A stretch of DNA of 64,000 nucleotides, from the NCBI RefSeq assembly GCF_020733705.1, contig NZ_JAJFZM010000017.1:186001-250000 (forward strand), in the 5' to 3' direction. Within the stretch, counting starts at the first letter, position 1. Each line of letters starts with the position of its first letter. Below the pieces are notes generated by a model that worked only from the letters and a program-made list of their open reading frames with translations, was not told where the DNA came from and searched no databases. The translations under genes were made by a program, and so were the position numbers. This DNA comes from Nocardia australiensis. Its GTDB lineage: Bacteria > Actinomycetota > Actinomycetes > Mycobacteriales > Mycobacteriaceae. This document shows, in pieces, positions 1 to 9,151 of this stretch.

Positions 1-665
1 CCCTGCAGGTCGTCGGCGACGTGGGCGCGCGAGTCGGCGGAGTGGTTGCGGTTGTCGCCCATCACCCACAGATTGCCCTCCGGCACCTGCACCGGACCGA
101 ACACCCGCCCGGCGGGATAGGTCGCGTTCTGCTTGCCAGGGTTCCAGGCGAAGTCACTCTTGACGTACGGCTCGTCCAATGGCTTGCCGTCCACCAGGAT
201 TCGGCCCTGGTCGTCGCAGCACTGCACGGTCTGACCGCCGACGGCGATCACGCGCTTCACGAGGTCGTTCTCGTCCGGAGGCACCAAACCGAAGAAGGAG
301 AAGAAGTTCTGCACGCCGCGTACGGCGGTGTTGCTCGACCGGATCGACTGGTAGCGGGTGTTCCAGGACGGCGGACCGACGAACACCACGACGTCACCGG
401 GCTTCGGATCGCCCCAGTAATAGCTGAGCTTCTGCACATAGATGCGGTCGCCGGTGCAGCCGGAGCAGCCGTGCAGGGTGGGTTCCATCGACTCGGACGG
501 AATCACATACGGGCGCCCGATGAAGCTGACCGTCAGCGCCGCAATGACCGCCGCGATCACGATGAGTACCGGCAACTCCTGCCAGAACGGGCGCTGCTTC
601 TGCTTGGCCCGTCGCCTGCCGCGACGGCGGCTCGATCCCTCGTCATCCGACTCGGACACGGTCAT
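1..665 (-). CDS. lepB: Signal peptidase I (partial, C-terminal end outside window)
   Basis: Type I signal peptidase, which cleaves signal peptides from exported proteins at the outer face of the membrane. Reading the minus strand from the ATG at 665 gives a basic N-terminus, one membrane anchor (about residues 32-50), then PSESMEPTL with the catalytic serine near residue 59, the box with VKRVIAVGG carrying the general-base lysine, and MGDNRNHSADSR. The gene runs off the left edge, so the C-terminus is missing. An in-frame GTG at 686 adds seven residues (VADESGS); neither start has a strong ribosome binding site. It lies downstream of rplS, as in M. tuberculosis (Rv2904c-Rv2903c). Confidence 0.95.
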   Translation of the reverse strand, partial: MTVSESDDEGSSRRRGRRRAKQKQRPFWQELPVLIVIAAVIAALTVSFIGRPYVIPSESMEPTLHGCSGCTGDRIYVQKLSYYWGDPKPGDVVVFVGPPSWNTRYQSIRSSNTAVRGVQNFFSFFGLVPPDENDLVKRVIAVGGQTVQCCDDQGRILVDGKPLDEPYVKSDFAWNPGKQNATYPAGRVFGPVQVPEGNLWVMGDNRNHSADSRAHVADDLQ

Positions 666-698
666 CGACCCACTTTCGTCTGCCACGCCGAACAGATT

Positions 699-734
699 AG
701 CCCGGCACCACAATGATCTGCGTAGTGCCGGGCT
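699..734 (-). terminator. Hairpin terminator downstream of rplS
   Basis: Arms 699-711 and 722-734 (core AGCCCGGCAC / GTGCCGGGCT) pair with a single mismatch across a 10-nt loop. The hairpin lies between the rplS stop and the lepB start, so it probably ends or attenuates rplS transcription. There is no long T run. Confidence 0.6.
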
Positions 735-774
735 ATCCGAGTGTTCGACCGCGTCCGCCGTCAGGCGGAAGGAT

Positions 775-1116
775 TCAGCGCTTTTCCTTGATCTTGGCGG
801 CCTTACCGCGCAGATCGCGCAGGTAGTACAGCTTGGCGCGACGGACGTCACCGCGGGTCACGACCTCGATGTGGTCGATGTTCGGGGTGTGCACCGGGAA
901 GGTGCGCTCCACGCCGACGCCGAACGATACCTTGCGGACCGTGAAGGTCTCGCGGATGCCACCACCCTGACGCCGGATCACGACGCCCTTGAAGACCTGG
1001 ATGCGCTCCTTCGAGCCTTCGATGACCTTCACGTGCACATTCAGCGTATCGCCCGGCCGGAAGTCGGGGACGTCGCTGCGCAGCGACTTTTCGTCGACGA
1101 AGTCAAGGGTGTTCAT
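775..1116 (-). CDS. rplS: 50S ribosomal protein L19
   Basis: Ribosomal protein L19, at the 30S-50S interface. The 113-residue product starting MNTLDFVDEKSLR has the family's usual length and typical segments (FRPGDTLNVHVKVIEG, ERIQVFKGVVI, GVGVERTFPVHTP, RRAKLYYLRD). The start at 1116 is preferred over the ATG at 1122 because AGAAGG lies 6 nt upstream of the former and directly abuts the latter. It is followed by a hairpin and lepB. The rpsP-rimM-trmD genes that often accompany rplS are about 8 kb away here, separated by tex and the acyl-CoA synthetase genes. Confidence 0.97.
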   Translation of the reverse strand: MNTLDFVDEKSLRSDVPDFRPGDTLNVHVKVIEGSKERIQVFKGVVIRRQGGGIRETFTVRKVSFGVGVERTFPVHTPNIDHIEVVTRGDVRRAKLYYLRDLRGKAAKIKEKR

Positions 1117-1377
1117 TTTCATCCTTCTGATGTTTGCGCGAACAGAGGACCCTGGCGGCACGGTAGGTGCTCGACCGGTTCATGCTCCGAATAAAGGGGG
1201 GTGCGCCGGGTCGACAATCTCCCAGGGCAACCTGAGCATTGTGCCAGATCGGCGCGTGGCTGAGAAAATCGACCCCGCCGACGCCAGGCTACGGCCCGCT
1301 CGGCGCTGCCGTGATCAAGAACCGATTCCATGCCATCCCGGCAACGGCCGTTAGTGCCGACGTAGCTGCGGCCCCGA

Positions 1378-2244
1378 TCAGTTATCGGTGTCCTCCGACA
1401 GCCACGACATGTGAAACAGGTGCGGCGGCGCGGACGGTGCGGGTACCACCGTCCTGGTCAGTTCGGCCTCGGCGGCGGCACGAACATGCTCGGCATCCGG
1501 TTTGCCTGCCACCAGATCCTGGACGAAGATCTTGGCCCGGATCACCGGGCGACGGTAGCGCCGCTCACGGACGATGGCGCGGTTCATCAGTCGTCTACGA
1601 TCCCCGTATCGCCACCGCGCCCACGGCGCGCCGGGCCTGCTCAGCCGAAGCGCTCCGACGAAAAGCAGCGGCAGGAAGAACATGCCGAACAGTCCGGTCC
1701 AGATTTTGCCCTTCGCGATGACAATGGCCGCGAGCGCCAGGTTCACCACCGAGAAAGCGACGACAAAGATCCGCACCTCGACGCTGGGATCACGACGGAA
1801 GTCGTTGATATCCAGCATCCACAGCGGGTGGAAACCGAGCAGGAGCAGGCCGGTCACCGCCAGCGCGACGAATACCGCGTCCACCGAGGTGCGGCCCTGT
1901 TCCTCCCAATACACGTCGCGCAGATAGAAGATCAGCGCGAATTCGTCGAGCACCAGGGCCGCACCGACACCGAACACCGCCGCGAGCGCACTCGCTGTGG
2001 CGGTGTCGGTGCGCTGGTACAGGGTGACCATCCCGATGCCCGACAGCAGCACCAGGACGACCCCGAACACCATGTGGTGGATGTGCACGCCGCCGGACCG
2101 CAGGTTGCCAGGCCACCAGCGCACCTGTTTGCGGATGAGCCGAACGCTCAGCCGGATCAGCAGGAAGCCGACGATGAACCCGAGCAGAAAGCACAGCAGC
2201 GGAAGCCTGCCCTGTGCGATCACATCGTCGAGCCACCGTCGCAT
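1378..2244 (-). CDS. Conserved integral membrane protein, function unknown
   Basis: A 288-residue membrane protein that I cannot assign to a characterised family. It has hydrophobic segments at about residues 17-38, 55-75, 83-105, 125-145, 160-180 and 185-200, and a basic C-terminal cytoplasmic tail. GGVHIHHMVFG between the first two segments is a His-rich motif in or near the membrane; DEFALIFYLRDVYW is an acidic/aromatic segment. The His-His motif could bind metal, but that is inference. The gene is 31 bp downstream of tex on the same strand and may be cotranscribed with it. GGAGG lies further upstream than usual (13 nt), with AGGCG closer to the ATG. Confidence 0.75.
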   Translation of the reverse strand: MRRWLDDVIAQGRLPLLCFLLGFIVGFLLIRLSVRLIRKQVRWWPGNLRSGGVHIHHMVFGVVLVLLSGIGMVTLYQRTDTATASALAAVFGVGAALVLDEFALIFYLRDVYWEEQGRTSVDAVFVALAVTGLLLLGFHPLWMLDINDFRRDPSVEVRIFVVAFSVVNLALAAIVIAKGKIWTGLFGMFFLPLLFVGALRLSRPGAPWARWRYGDRRRLMNRAIVRERRYRRPVIRAKIFVQDLVAGKPDAEHVRAAAEAELTRTVVPAPSAPPHLFHMSWLSEDTDN

Positions 2245-2275
2245 GAGCGCCTACGTACCTCCGCCCGCCGTCGTC

Positions 2276-4723
2276 CTACTGTCCGAAACCGGCCCGCCGC
2301 AAGGCATCCGCCATCGAGCCGGTCGGCGCGGGAGCATTGCGACGCTGGTTTCCACCTTGACCACGTCCCTGGCCCTGATTGCGGCCCTGGGCTTGATTAC
2401 GCCCTTGGCCCTGACCGCCGCCCTGACCGCCGTTGCGTGGCCGGCCACCGTCGGCTCCGCCTCGGCCGCGCTCGACCTGACCACGGCCGCGCCCGTCGCC
2501 GCCCTTGCCGGTATTGCCCGGCTCGTCGTCCAGGCGCAGCGACAGCCCGATCCGCTGCCGGGCGACATCGACCTCCATGACCTTCACCTTGACCACGTCG
2601 CCGGACTTGACCACCTCGCGCGGATCCTTGACGAAGTTGTGCGACATGGCCGAGACGTGAACGAGGCCGTCCTGATGCACGCCGACATCGACGAACGCGC
2701 CGAACGCGGCCACATTGGTCACCACACCCTCGAGTACCATACCGGGTTGCAGGTCGGCGACCTTTTCCACGCCCGCCGCGAATTCGGCGGTCTTGAACTC
2801 CGGGCGCGGGTCACGACCCGGCTTCTCGAGCTCGGTGATGATATCGGTGACGGTAGGTACACCGAACTTCTCATCGGTGAACTCGTCCGGCCGCAATGCC
2901 CGCAGCACACCGGTATTGCCGATCAGTTCGGTGACGCCCTGGCCGGTCGATTCCAGGATGCGGCGCACCACCGGGTAGGCCTCGGGGTGCACCGCGGAGG
3001 TATCGAGCGGGTCGTCACCGTTGCGGATCCGCAAGAAGCCCGCGCACTGTTCGAAAGCCTTCGGGCCCAGCCGCGGCACCTCGAGCAATGCGGTGCGACT
3101 GCGGAATGGCCCGTTCTGATCACGATGCGCCACAATGCTTTCCGCGACAGATCCGGCGACACCTGATACCCGCGACAACAGTGGCACCGACGCGGTATTG
3201 ACGTCGACACCGACCGCGTTCACCGCGTCCTCGACCACCGCGCCGAGCGAGCGGGCCAGCAGGGTCTCGGATACGTCGTGCTGGTACTGGCCGACGCCGA
3301 TGGACTTCGGGTCGATCTTCACCAGCTCCGCAAGGGGGTCCTGCAGGCGGCGCGCGATCGAGACGGCCCCGCGCAGCGATACATCCATCTCGGGCAATTC
3401 CTGGGTGGCGTACGCCGATGCCGAGTACACCGAGGCGCCCGCCTCCGACACCACGATCTTGGTCGGTTTGTTCTCCGGGATACGCGAAATCAGTTCGGTG
3501 GCAAGGGTATCGGTTTCGCGCGAGGCGGTTCCGTTGCCGATGGCGATGAGTTCGACACCGAACCGGGCGACGAGTGCGCCGAGCACGGCGAGAGATTTCT
3601 CGGTCTGGCCCTGCGGCTTGTGCGGGTAGATGACCTCGGTGGCGACGGCCTTGCCGGTGGCGTCAACCACGGCGACCTTCACGCCGGTGCGGTAGCCCGG
3701 GTCGAGGCCCATGGTGGTCCTGGTGCCCGCGGGCGCGGCGAGCAACAGGTCACGCAGGTTCGTCGCGAACACGTCGACGGCGTCCTTCTCAGCGGCCTGA
3801 CGCAGTCGCATCCTGGTGTCGATGCCAAGGCTCACTTGAAGTTTCGTGCGCCAGGCCCAGCGCACCGTATCGAGCAACCAGGTGTCGGCGGCGCGACCAC
3901 GGTCGGCGATATCGAATTTCAGGGCGATGCGGCCTTCGTAGATGCTGCGCTCGCCGGGTTCGGATTCCTCGGTGTCCGGCTCGAGCTGCACCGAGAGCAC
4001 GTCCTCCTTCTCCCCGCGCAACAGCGCGAGAATCCGGTGCGAGGGCAGCTTGGTGAACGGCTCGCTGAACTCGAAGTAGTCGGCGAACTTGGCGCCCGCC
4101 TCTTCCTTGCCCGCGCGCACGGTCGAGGTGACCTGACCGCGGTTCCACATCAGCTCGCGCAGTTCGCCGACCAGATCAGCATCCTCGGCGAAGCGTTCCA
4201 CCAGAATTGCGCGCGCGCCGTCGAGTTGCTCGGTGGTGTACTGCGCGGGATCGGTGGCCGGATCGGTGATCAGTGCGTCGGCGACGGGCTCGTGGCCTGC
4301 CTCGCGCGCGATCTGCGCCTTGGTGCGCCGCTTCGGCTTGTAGGGCAGGTAGATGTCCTCGAGCCGAGCCTTGGTTTCGGCGAGCATGATTTGCTGATGC
4401 AATGCGGGCTCGAGTTTGCCCTGGGTGCGGATGGATTCGACGATCGCGGCCCGGCGCTCGTCGAGCTCACGCAAGTAGTGCAGGCGCTCGTCGAGCTGGC
4501 GCAGCTGCGCGTCGTCCAGACCTCCGGTCACCTCCTTGCGGTAGCGCGCGATGAAGGGCACGGTCGAACCCGCATCGATCAGCTCCACGGCCGCGCGGAC
4601 CTGACTCTCGCGCACCTCCAACTCGTCGGCGATACGACGATTGACGCTGGCTTGGCTCGCGATGTCGGAACTGATCGTTTCGGAACTGGCGGTCTCGGGC
4701 GCTGTCGTCACGTCCGCAGACAC
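2276..4723 (-). CDS. tex: Tex-type S1 RNA-binding transcription accessory protein
   Basis: Nucleic-acid-binding protein of the Tex/Spt6 family, implicated in transcription elongation and stress or toxin expression in other bacteria. The 815-residue product has the N-terminal Tex helical region (VPFIARYRKEVTGGLDD at about 55-71), a YqgF-like RNase H fold (TTMGLDPGYRTGVKVAVVD near 339), helix-hairpin-helix segments (VDVNTASVPLLSRVSGV near 500) and an S1 domain at about 650-720. The last 90 residues are a low-complexity Gly/Arg/Gln/Asn tail, probably disordered and RNA-binding; such tails are common in actinobacterial homologues. The start is GTG (VSADVTTAPE). The short spacing to the membrane protein gene downstream suggests an operon. 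Confidence 0.93.
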   Translation of the reverse strand: MSADVTTAPETASSETISSDIASQASVNRRIADELEVRESQVRAAVELIDAGSTVPFIARYRKEVTGGLDDAQLRQLDERLHYLRELDERRAAIVESIRTQGKLEPALHQQIMLAETKARLEDIYLPYKPKRRTKAQIAREAGHEPVADALITDPATDPAQYTTEQLDGARAILVERFAEDADLVGELRELMWNRGQVTSTVRAGKEEAGAKFADYFEFSEPFTKLPSHRILALLRGEKEDVLSVQLEPDTEESEPGERSIYEGRIALKFDIADRGRAADTWLLDTVRWAWRTKLQVSLGIDTRMRLRQAAEKDAVDVFATNLRDLLLAAPAGTRTTMGLDPGYRTGVKVAVVDATGKAVATEVIYPHKPQGQTEKSLAVLGALVARFGVELIAIGNGTASRETDTLATELISRIPENKPTKIVVSEAGASVYSASAYATQELPEMDVSLRGAVSIARRLQDPLAELVKIDPKSIGVGQYQHDVSETLLARSLGAVVEDAVNAVGVDVNTASVPLLSRVSGVAGSVAESIVAHRDQNGPFRSRTALLEVPRLGPKAFEQCAGFLRIRNGDDPLDTSAVHPEAYPVVRRILESTGQGVTELIGNTGVLRALRPDEFTDEKFGVPTVTDIITELEKPGRDPRPEFKTAEFAAGVEKVADLQPGMVLEGVVTNVAAFGAFVDVGVHQDGLVHVSAMSHNFVKDPREVVKSGDVVKVKVMEVDVARQRIGLSLRLDDEPGNTGKGGDGRGRGQVERGRGGADGGRPRNGGQGGGQGQGRNQAQGRNQGQGRGQGGNQRRNAPAPTGSMADALRRAGFGQ

Positions 4724-4793
4724 TACCGTCGCCCGCTGACAAGGCGCTCGCGCCCGGGTGAACTGCCGCGTCTGTGTCGGCCGCGCGGGCGAT

Positions 4794-6425
4794 TCATGGC
4801 TGCCTCGACCCCCGCAGCAAGTCGGTGGCCAGCTCGCGCATCTGCGCTTTGCGGACCTTCCCGGTTACTGTCATCGGGAACTCGTCGGCAACATGCACAT
4901 AGCGCGGAATCTTGAAATGCGCCAACCGGCCGGTGCAGAATTCACGCACCGCCTCGGTATCCAAAGGCAGTGCGCCATCCCGCATTCGGATCCACACCAT
5001 GAGTTCCTCACCGTATTTCGGATCGGGGACGCCGATCACCTGGGCGTCGAGGATGTCAGGGTGGGCGTAGAGGAATTCCTCGATTTCCCTCGGGTAGATG
5101 TTCTCGCCGCCGCGGATCACCATGTCCTTGATCCGTCCGGTGATCGCGACATATCCGTCGGCGTCCATCACCCCGATATCGCCGGTGTGCATCCAGTGGG
5201 CGGTATCGATCGTCTCGGCGGTCTTCTCCGCTTGCTCCCAGTAGCCGACCATGACCGAGTACCCGCGGGTGCACAATTCGCCGGGCTCACCGCGTGGCAC
5301 CGTCAAACCCGTTACGGGATCGACGATCTTGACCTCGAGGTGCGGGCCGACGCGCCCCACCGTGGCGGTACGCCGCTCAATGCTGTCGTCGCGACGGGTC
5401 TGGGTGGACACGGGCGAGGTTTCGGTCATGCCATAACAGATGCACACCTCGCCCATACCCATCCGGTCGATCACCCGCTTCATGACCTCGACCGGGCATG
5501 GCGATCCGGCCATGATTCCGGTGCGCAGGGTCGACAGGTCCGGCGTCGCGCCCGCCTCCAGTACGGTCAGCATGTCGATGAACATCGTCGGCACCCCATA
5601 CAGGGACGTGCATTGCTCGGCCGCGACCGCCTCCAGCGTCGCCGCCGGATCGAACGACGGCGCCGGAATCACTACTGCCGCACCATGACTCGTACTGGCA
5701 AGGTTTCCCATGACCATACCGAAGCAGTGATAGAACGGGACTGGAACGCAGATCCGGTCCTGCTCGGTGTAGCCGCAGAGTTCGCCGACGAAGTATCCGT
5801 TATTGAGGATGTTGTGGTGGCTGAGCGTGGCCCCCTTCGGGAAACCCGTTGTGCCGGAGGTGTACTGGATATTGATTGGGTCGTCGGTGGACAGCGTTGC
5901 CGCGATCTCGCGCAGCCGGTCCGCATCGATAGCGCCGCGGGTCAGCGCTTCCCATTCAGTGGTGCCGAGCACCAGCACCTGCCCCAGGTCGGGGCAGTTC
6001 GGCCGGACCTCATCGATCATCGCGACGTAGTTCGACGACTTGAACGCGGGCGCGGCGATCAGCATTCGGACACCGGCTTGGCGCAGTACATATTCCAGTT
6101 CGCTGGTGCGGTAGGCCGGGTTGATATTGACCAGAATCGCGCCGAGTTTCGCCGTCGCGTACTGCACCATGAACCATTCCGGGCAGTTGGGCGCCCAGAT
6201 ACCCACCCGGTCACCCTTGCCGATCCCGCGCATGGAGAACGCGGTGGCCAGAGTGTCTATCGCGTCGGCAAGCAGACGGTAGGTCCAGCGTTGTCCGGAA
6301 TGGAAGTCCACCAGTGCTTCCCGGTCTGGATAGGCGGCCACCGTCCGGTCGAAGTTGCCGCCGATGGTGTCGCCGAGCAGCGGCGTTTCGGAACCACCGG
6401 ATGCGTAACTGGGTAACGCGGTCAT
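4794..6425 (-). CDS. AMP-binding acyl-CoA synthetase (FadD-like)
   Basis: ATP-dependent acyl-CoA ligase of the ANL superfamily, 543 residues. The AMP-binding P-loop YTSGTTGFPKGATLSHHN, the YGMTETSPVS motif, MHTGDIGVMDADGY, GRIKDMVIRGGENIYPREIE and the C-terminal lysine motif VTGKVRKAQM are all present, so it should be active. The overall pattern fits a medium/long-chain fatty acyl-CoA ligase, but the substrate is not predictable. The ATG at 6425 overlaps the stop of the upstream synthetase by one base (TGATG), with AGGAG 6 nt upstream, so the two are translationally coupled. A GTG at 6428 is a weaker alternative. Confidence 0.9.
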   Translation of the reverse strand: MTALPSYASGGSETPLLGDTIGGNFDRTVAAYPDREALVDFHSGQRWTYRLLADAIDTLATAFSMRGIGKGDRVGIWAPNCPEWFMVQYATAKLGAILVNINPAYRTSELEYVLRQAGVRMLIAAPAFKSSNYVAMIDEVRPNCPDLGQVLVLGTTEWEALTRGAIDADRLREIAATLSTDDPINIQYTSGTTGFPKGATLSHHNILNNGYFVGELCGYTEQDRICVPVPFYHCFGMVMGNLASTSHGAAVVIPAPSFDPAATLEAVAAEQCTSLYGVPTMFIDMLTVLEAGATPDLSTLRTGIMAGSPCPVEVMKRVIDRMGMGEVCICYGMTETSPVSTQTRRDDSIERRTATVGRVGPHLEVKIVDPVTGLTVPRGEPGELCTRGYSVMVGYWEQAEKTAETIDTAHWMHTGDIGVMDADGYVAITGRIKDMVIRGGENIYPREIEEFLYAHPDILDAQVIGVPDPKYGEELMVWIRMRDGALPLDTEAVREFCTGRLAHFKIPRYVHVADEFPMTVTGKVRKAQMRELATDLLRGSRQP

Positions 6426-8083
6426 CACTTGCTCCTCTGCTGACGCAATTCGAATCGCTGCACCTTGCCGCTGGGAGTTTTTGGCAGCGAGTCCACGAAA
6501 TGCACGCGACGCGGATAGGCGTGCGCGGCGAACTTCTCCTTGACCAATGTCTGTAGTTCGGCGACGAGTTCGGGGCTACCGGTAAAGCCGTTGCGTAACA
6601 CCACGAATGCCTCGAGCACTTCGCCGCGTAGCTCGTCCGGCATGCCGACCACCGCCGCCTCGGCGACCTGATCGTGCAGCGCGAGCACGCTTTCCACCTC
6701 GAACGGGCCGATGCGGTATCCGGCCATGATGATGACGTCGTCGTCGCGGGAGGAGAAACGGAAGAACCCGTCGGCGTCCCTGGAACCGGCATCACCGGTC
6801 AGATACCAGCGGCCGTTCTCGGTGTAGCGCTGCGCGGTGCGTTCGGGAGCGTCGAGATAGCCGACGAACCACAGCAACGGGCTGCGCTCGGTGTCGATGG
6901 CGACCCGGCCCATTTCACCGGTTGGCGCCTCGGTATCGGCGTCGGCGGCAAGCACCGCACACGTCCAGCCGGGCAACTGCCTACCCATCGAGCCGAGTGG
7001 TAAGGCGGCGCGCAACTCGTCGTGCCACGCATTGCAGATGAACATGCCGTGTTCGGTCTGGCCGTAGTGATCGCGTACCGCCACCCCGAGGTTCTGGGCC
7101 GACCAGGCAACCACCTCCGGCGTCAAAGGCTCACCGGCCGAGGACGCCCGCCGCAGCGATATCCCCTCCGGCACCGGCGCGCTGTCGGCCCGCAATGCCC
7201 GATACACCGTCGGCGCGGCGGCGAAGTTCGTGACACCGAAGCGCTCCAGCACCTGCCAGGTGAGCGCCGGTGAGAATCCGGCGTGCAGCAGCAGGCTGCG
7301 CGCTCCGGCGGCAAGCGGGCCCAGGATCGCGAAGTACAACCCGTAGGCCCAGCCCGGATCCGCCGCATTCCAGAACACATCGTCGGGACGCACATCCAGG
7401 GCGAATTCGTGATACGCGTGGAATGACGCCAGCGCGCGAACCGGGATGGGCACGCCCTTCGGAGTCCCGGTGGTGCCACTGGTGAATAACTGGACGAGCA
7501 GTGCGTCACCACCGACCGACACCGCCGCGGCCCGAGGGTCATCGGCGGACTGCGCGGCCATCAGATCCCCGAAGCGCGGTGCGGCCACATGCGCGCCGGC
7601 ATCACGATCGGCGGTCTTCGTGTCGCCCGCGACGATGACCTGCCACGGCGCGTCGGCGGGAAGGTCCGCACCCGGTGCGAGCTTGCCCGCTTGATCGGCG
7701 TCCGCGATCACCAGCATCGCGTGACTCGCCAGCAGCCGCAACGCGATGGCCGGCGGCGCGAACGCGGTGAACAGCGGAACATGCACCGCGCCGCGCCGCC
7801 AGATACCGAGCAACGCGACCACCAGATCGGCTGATTTGCCCATCAGGGTGGCAACCCGATCGCCGGGCCCGATGCCGAGTTCGGCCAGTGCCGCGGCGAA
7901 CCGTGCCGAGCGCTCACGCAGTTCTCCGTAGGTGAGGTCGATCGAGGACAGGTCGGGATCGATGATGGTGAACGCGACCCGATCCGCGGGATGCCCGTCG
8001 CACAGCAGTTGCGCCGCACACACGTCCGGCCCGTCATAGCGCTCCAACAGGTCGCGCACCCGCTCGTTCAGGTCCGTGCTCAT
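6425..8083 (-). CDS. AMP-binding acyl-CoA synthetase (ACSM/acetyl-CoA synthetase-like)
   Basis: Second ANL-superfamily ligase, 552 residues, first gene of a two-gene operon. The P-loop LFTSGTTGTPKGVPIPV, the adenylation motif YGQTEHGMFIC, LTGDAGSRDADGFFRFSSRDD and the terminal LPKTPSGKVQRFELRQQ are intact. The overall style resembles short/medium-chain acyl-CoA synthetases, but substrate assignment is inference. The start at 8083 is chosen because AGGAGAGG sits 4 nt upstream; the ATG at 8098 would put this Shine-Dalgarno inside the gene. It is divergent from the GAF-LuxR regulator at 8177, suggesting local control of acid activation and degradation. Confidence 0.9.
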   Translation of the reverse strand: MSTDLNERVRDLLERYDGPDVCAAQLLCDGHPADRVAFTIIDPDLSSIDLTYGELRERSARFAAALAELGIGPGDRVATLMGKSADLVVALLGIWRRGAVHVPLFTAFAPPAIALRLLASHAMLVIADADQAGKLAPGADLPADAPWQVIVAGDTKTADRDAGAHVAAPRFGDLMAAQSADDPRAAAVSVGGDALLVQLFTSGTTGTPKGVPIPVRALASFHAYHEFALDVRPDDVFWNAADPGWAYGLYFAILGPLAAGARSLLLHAGFSPALTWQVLERFGVTNFAAAPTVYRALRADSAPVPEGISLRRASSAGEPLTPEVVAWSAQNLGVAVRDHYGQTEHGMFICNAWHDELRAALPLGSMGRQLPGWTCAVLAADADTEAPTGEMGRVAIDTERSPLLWFVGYLDAPERTAQRYTENGRWYLTGDAGSRDADGFFRFSSRDDDVIIMAGYRIGPFEVESVLALHDQVAEAAVVGMPDELRGEVLEAFVVLRNGFTGSPELVAELQTLVKEKFAAHAYPRRVHFVDSLPKTPSGKVQRFELRQQRSK

Positions 8084-8176
8084 CTCGCCTCTCCTCATCC
8101 GTGGGCCACCTCACCCCGTGTCGAATAGGATGTAGCTCACATCGTGTTCGCCACTACCCCCGAAAAGGGCTGAGTT

Positions 8177-9034
8177 TTGACTCCCACCACTTCCGCACTG
8201 TTGCGTCCCCGTGACAGCGACGCGTTGCGCGCCGAGATCCGTTGGGTAGCGACCAAGGCGGGAGTACCCGTGGTGTTCGGCGGTGAAGTGCACAACGACG
8301 CGCTGTTGCTGACGGAATTCGTCGGCACCATGACCAATGGGTTGCGCGGTCTCTCGGTGCTGCGCACCTCGGGACTCGGCGGGCGTGCCATGGATATGCG
8401 TCGCCCCGCGTCGGTCGCGGACTACCGCAGCGCGTCATCGATCACCCATCACTACGACGGTCCCGTCAACGGGGAACGGATCCGCTCGGTGCTCGCGGTC
8501 CCGGTGGTCGTCGACAACAACTCCCGGGCGGTCCTCTACGCCGCCAATCGAGGCGGCAGCTCACTCGGTGATCGCACGGTCGATCTGGTTGCCGAAGCGG
8601 GTCGGCGGCTGGCCACCGAGATCGCCATTCGCGACGAGGTCGACCGGCGTTTGCGAATGCTGGAGATGACGACCCCGTCCGCCGGCACCGCGCCCGCCAT
8701 CTCCGAAGAACTCCGCGACATCCACGCTGAACTGCGCGGAATGGCACGCTGCGCCGAGGGTGAGAAGCTTCGCGGTCGACTGCACGTGGTCTGCGAGCGC
8801 CTCACCCGCGCGATGGTCGGCGCCCCAGGCCAGGACGCCCCGGTACTGTCGCGTCGCGAGCTGGACGTGCTATCTCAGATTGCCCTTGGTTGCACCAATC
8901 AAGAAGCTGCACAACGACTTTCACTCCGTCCCGAGACGGTCAAAAGCTACCTTCGCAACGCCATGATCAAACTCGACGCGCACTCCAGGCACGAGGCGGT
9001 CGTCCTCGCCAGACGCCACGGCCTACTGCCGTAG
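8177..9034 (+). CDS. GAF-domain LuxR-family transcriptional regulator
   Basis: A 285-residue one-component regulator. Residues about 15-155 form a GAF-like sensor (RSVLAVPVVVDNNSRAVLYAANR is the conserved strand pair), followed by a helical linker and a C-terminal LuxR helix-turn-helix (LSRRELDVLSQIALGCTNQEAAQRL, then ETVKSYLRNAMIKL). The start is TTG at 8177 with AAAAGGG 7 nt upstream. It is transcribed away from the two acyl-CoA synthetase genes. Regulators of this type in Nocardia and Rhodococcus often stand beside fatty-acid or aromatic-acid catabolic genes, so it probably senses an acid or acyl-CoA. The ligand is unknown. Confidence 0.85.
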   Translation: MTPTTSALLRPRDSDALRAEIRWVATKAGVPVVFGGEVHNDALLLTEFVGTMTNGLRGLSVLRTSGLGGRAMDMRRPASVADYRSASSITHHYDGPVNGERIRSVLAVPVVVDNNSRAVLYAANRGGSSLGDRTVDLVAEAGRRLATEIAIRDEVDRRLRMLEMTTPSAGTAPAISEELRDIHAELRGMARCAEGEKLRGRLHVVCERLTRAMVGAPGQDAPVLSRRELDVLSQIALGCTNQEAAQRLSLRPETVKSYLRNAMIKLDAHSRHEAVVLARRHGLLP

Positions 9035-9151
9035 CGCGGCGGTGCGGTCATCCTGGTTCGGCCCGTTCGGTTCCCAGCACGCACCGGTGGGCGAGACGCG
9101 ATCATGCGTCGGCCCGCTGCACGGTGACGCCTCCGGATCAGTCGCGGTTGC

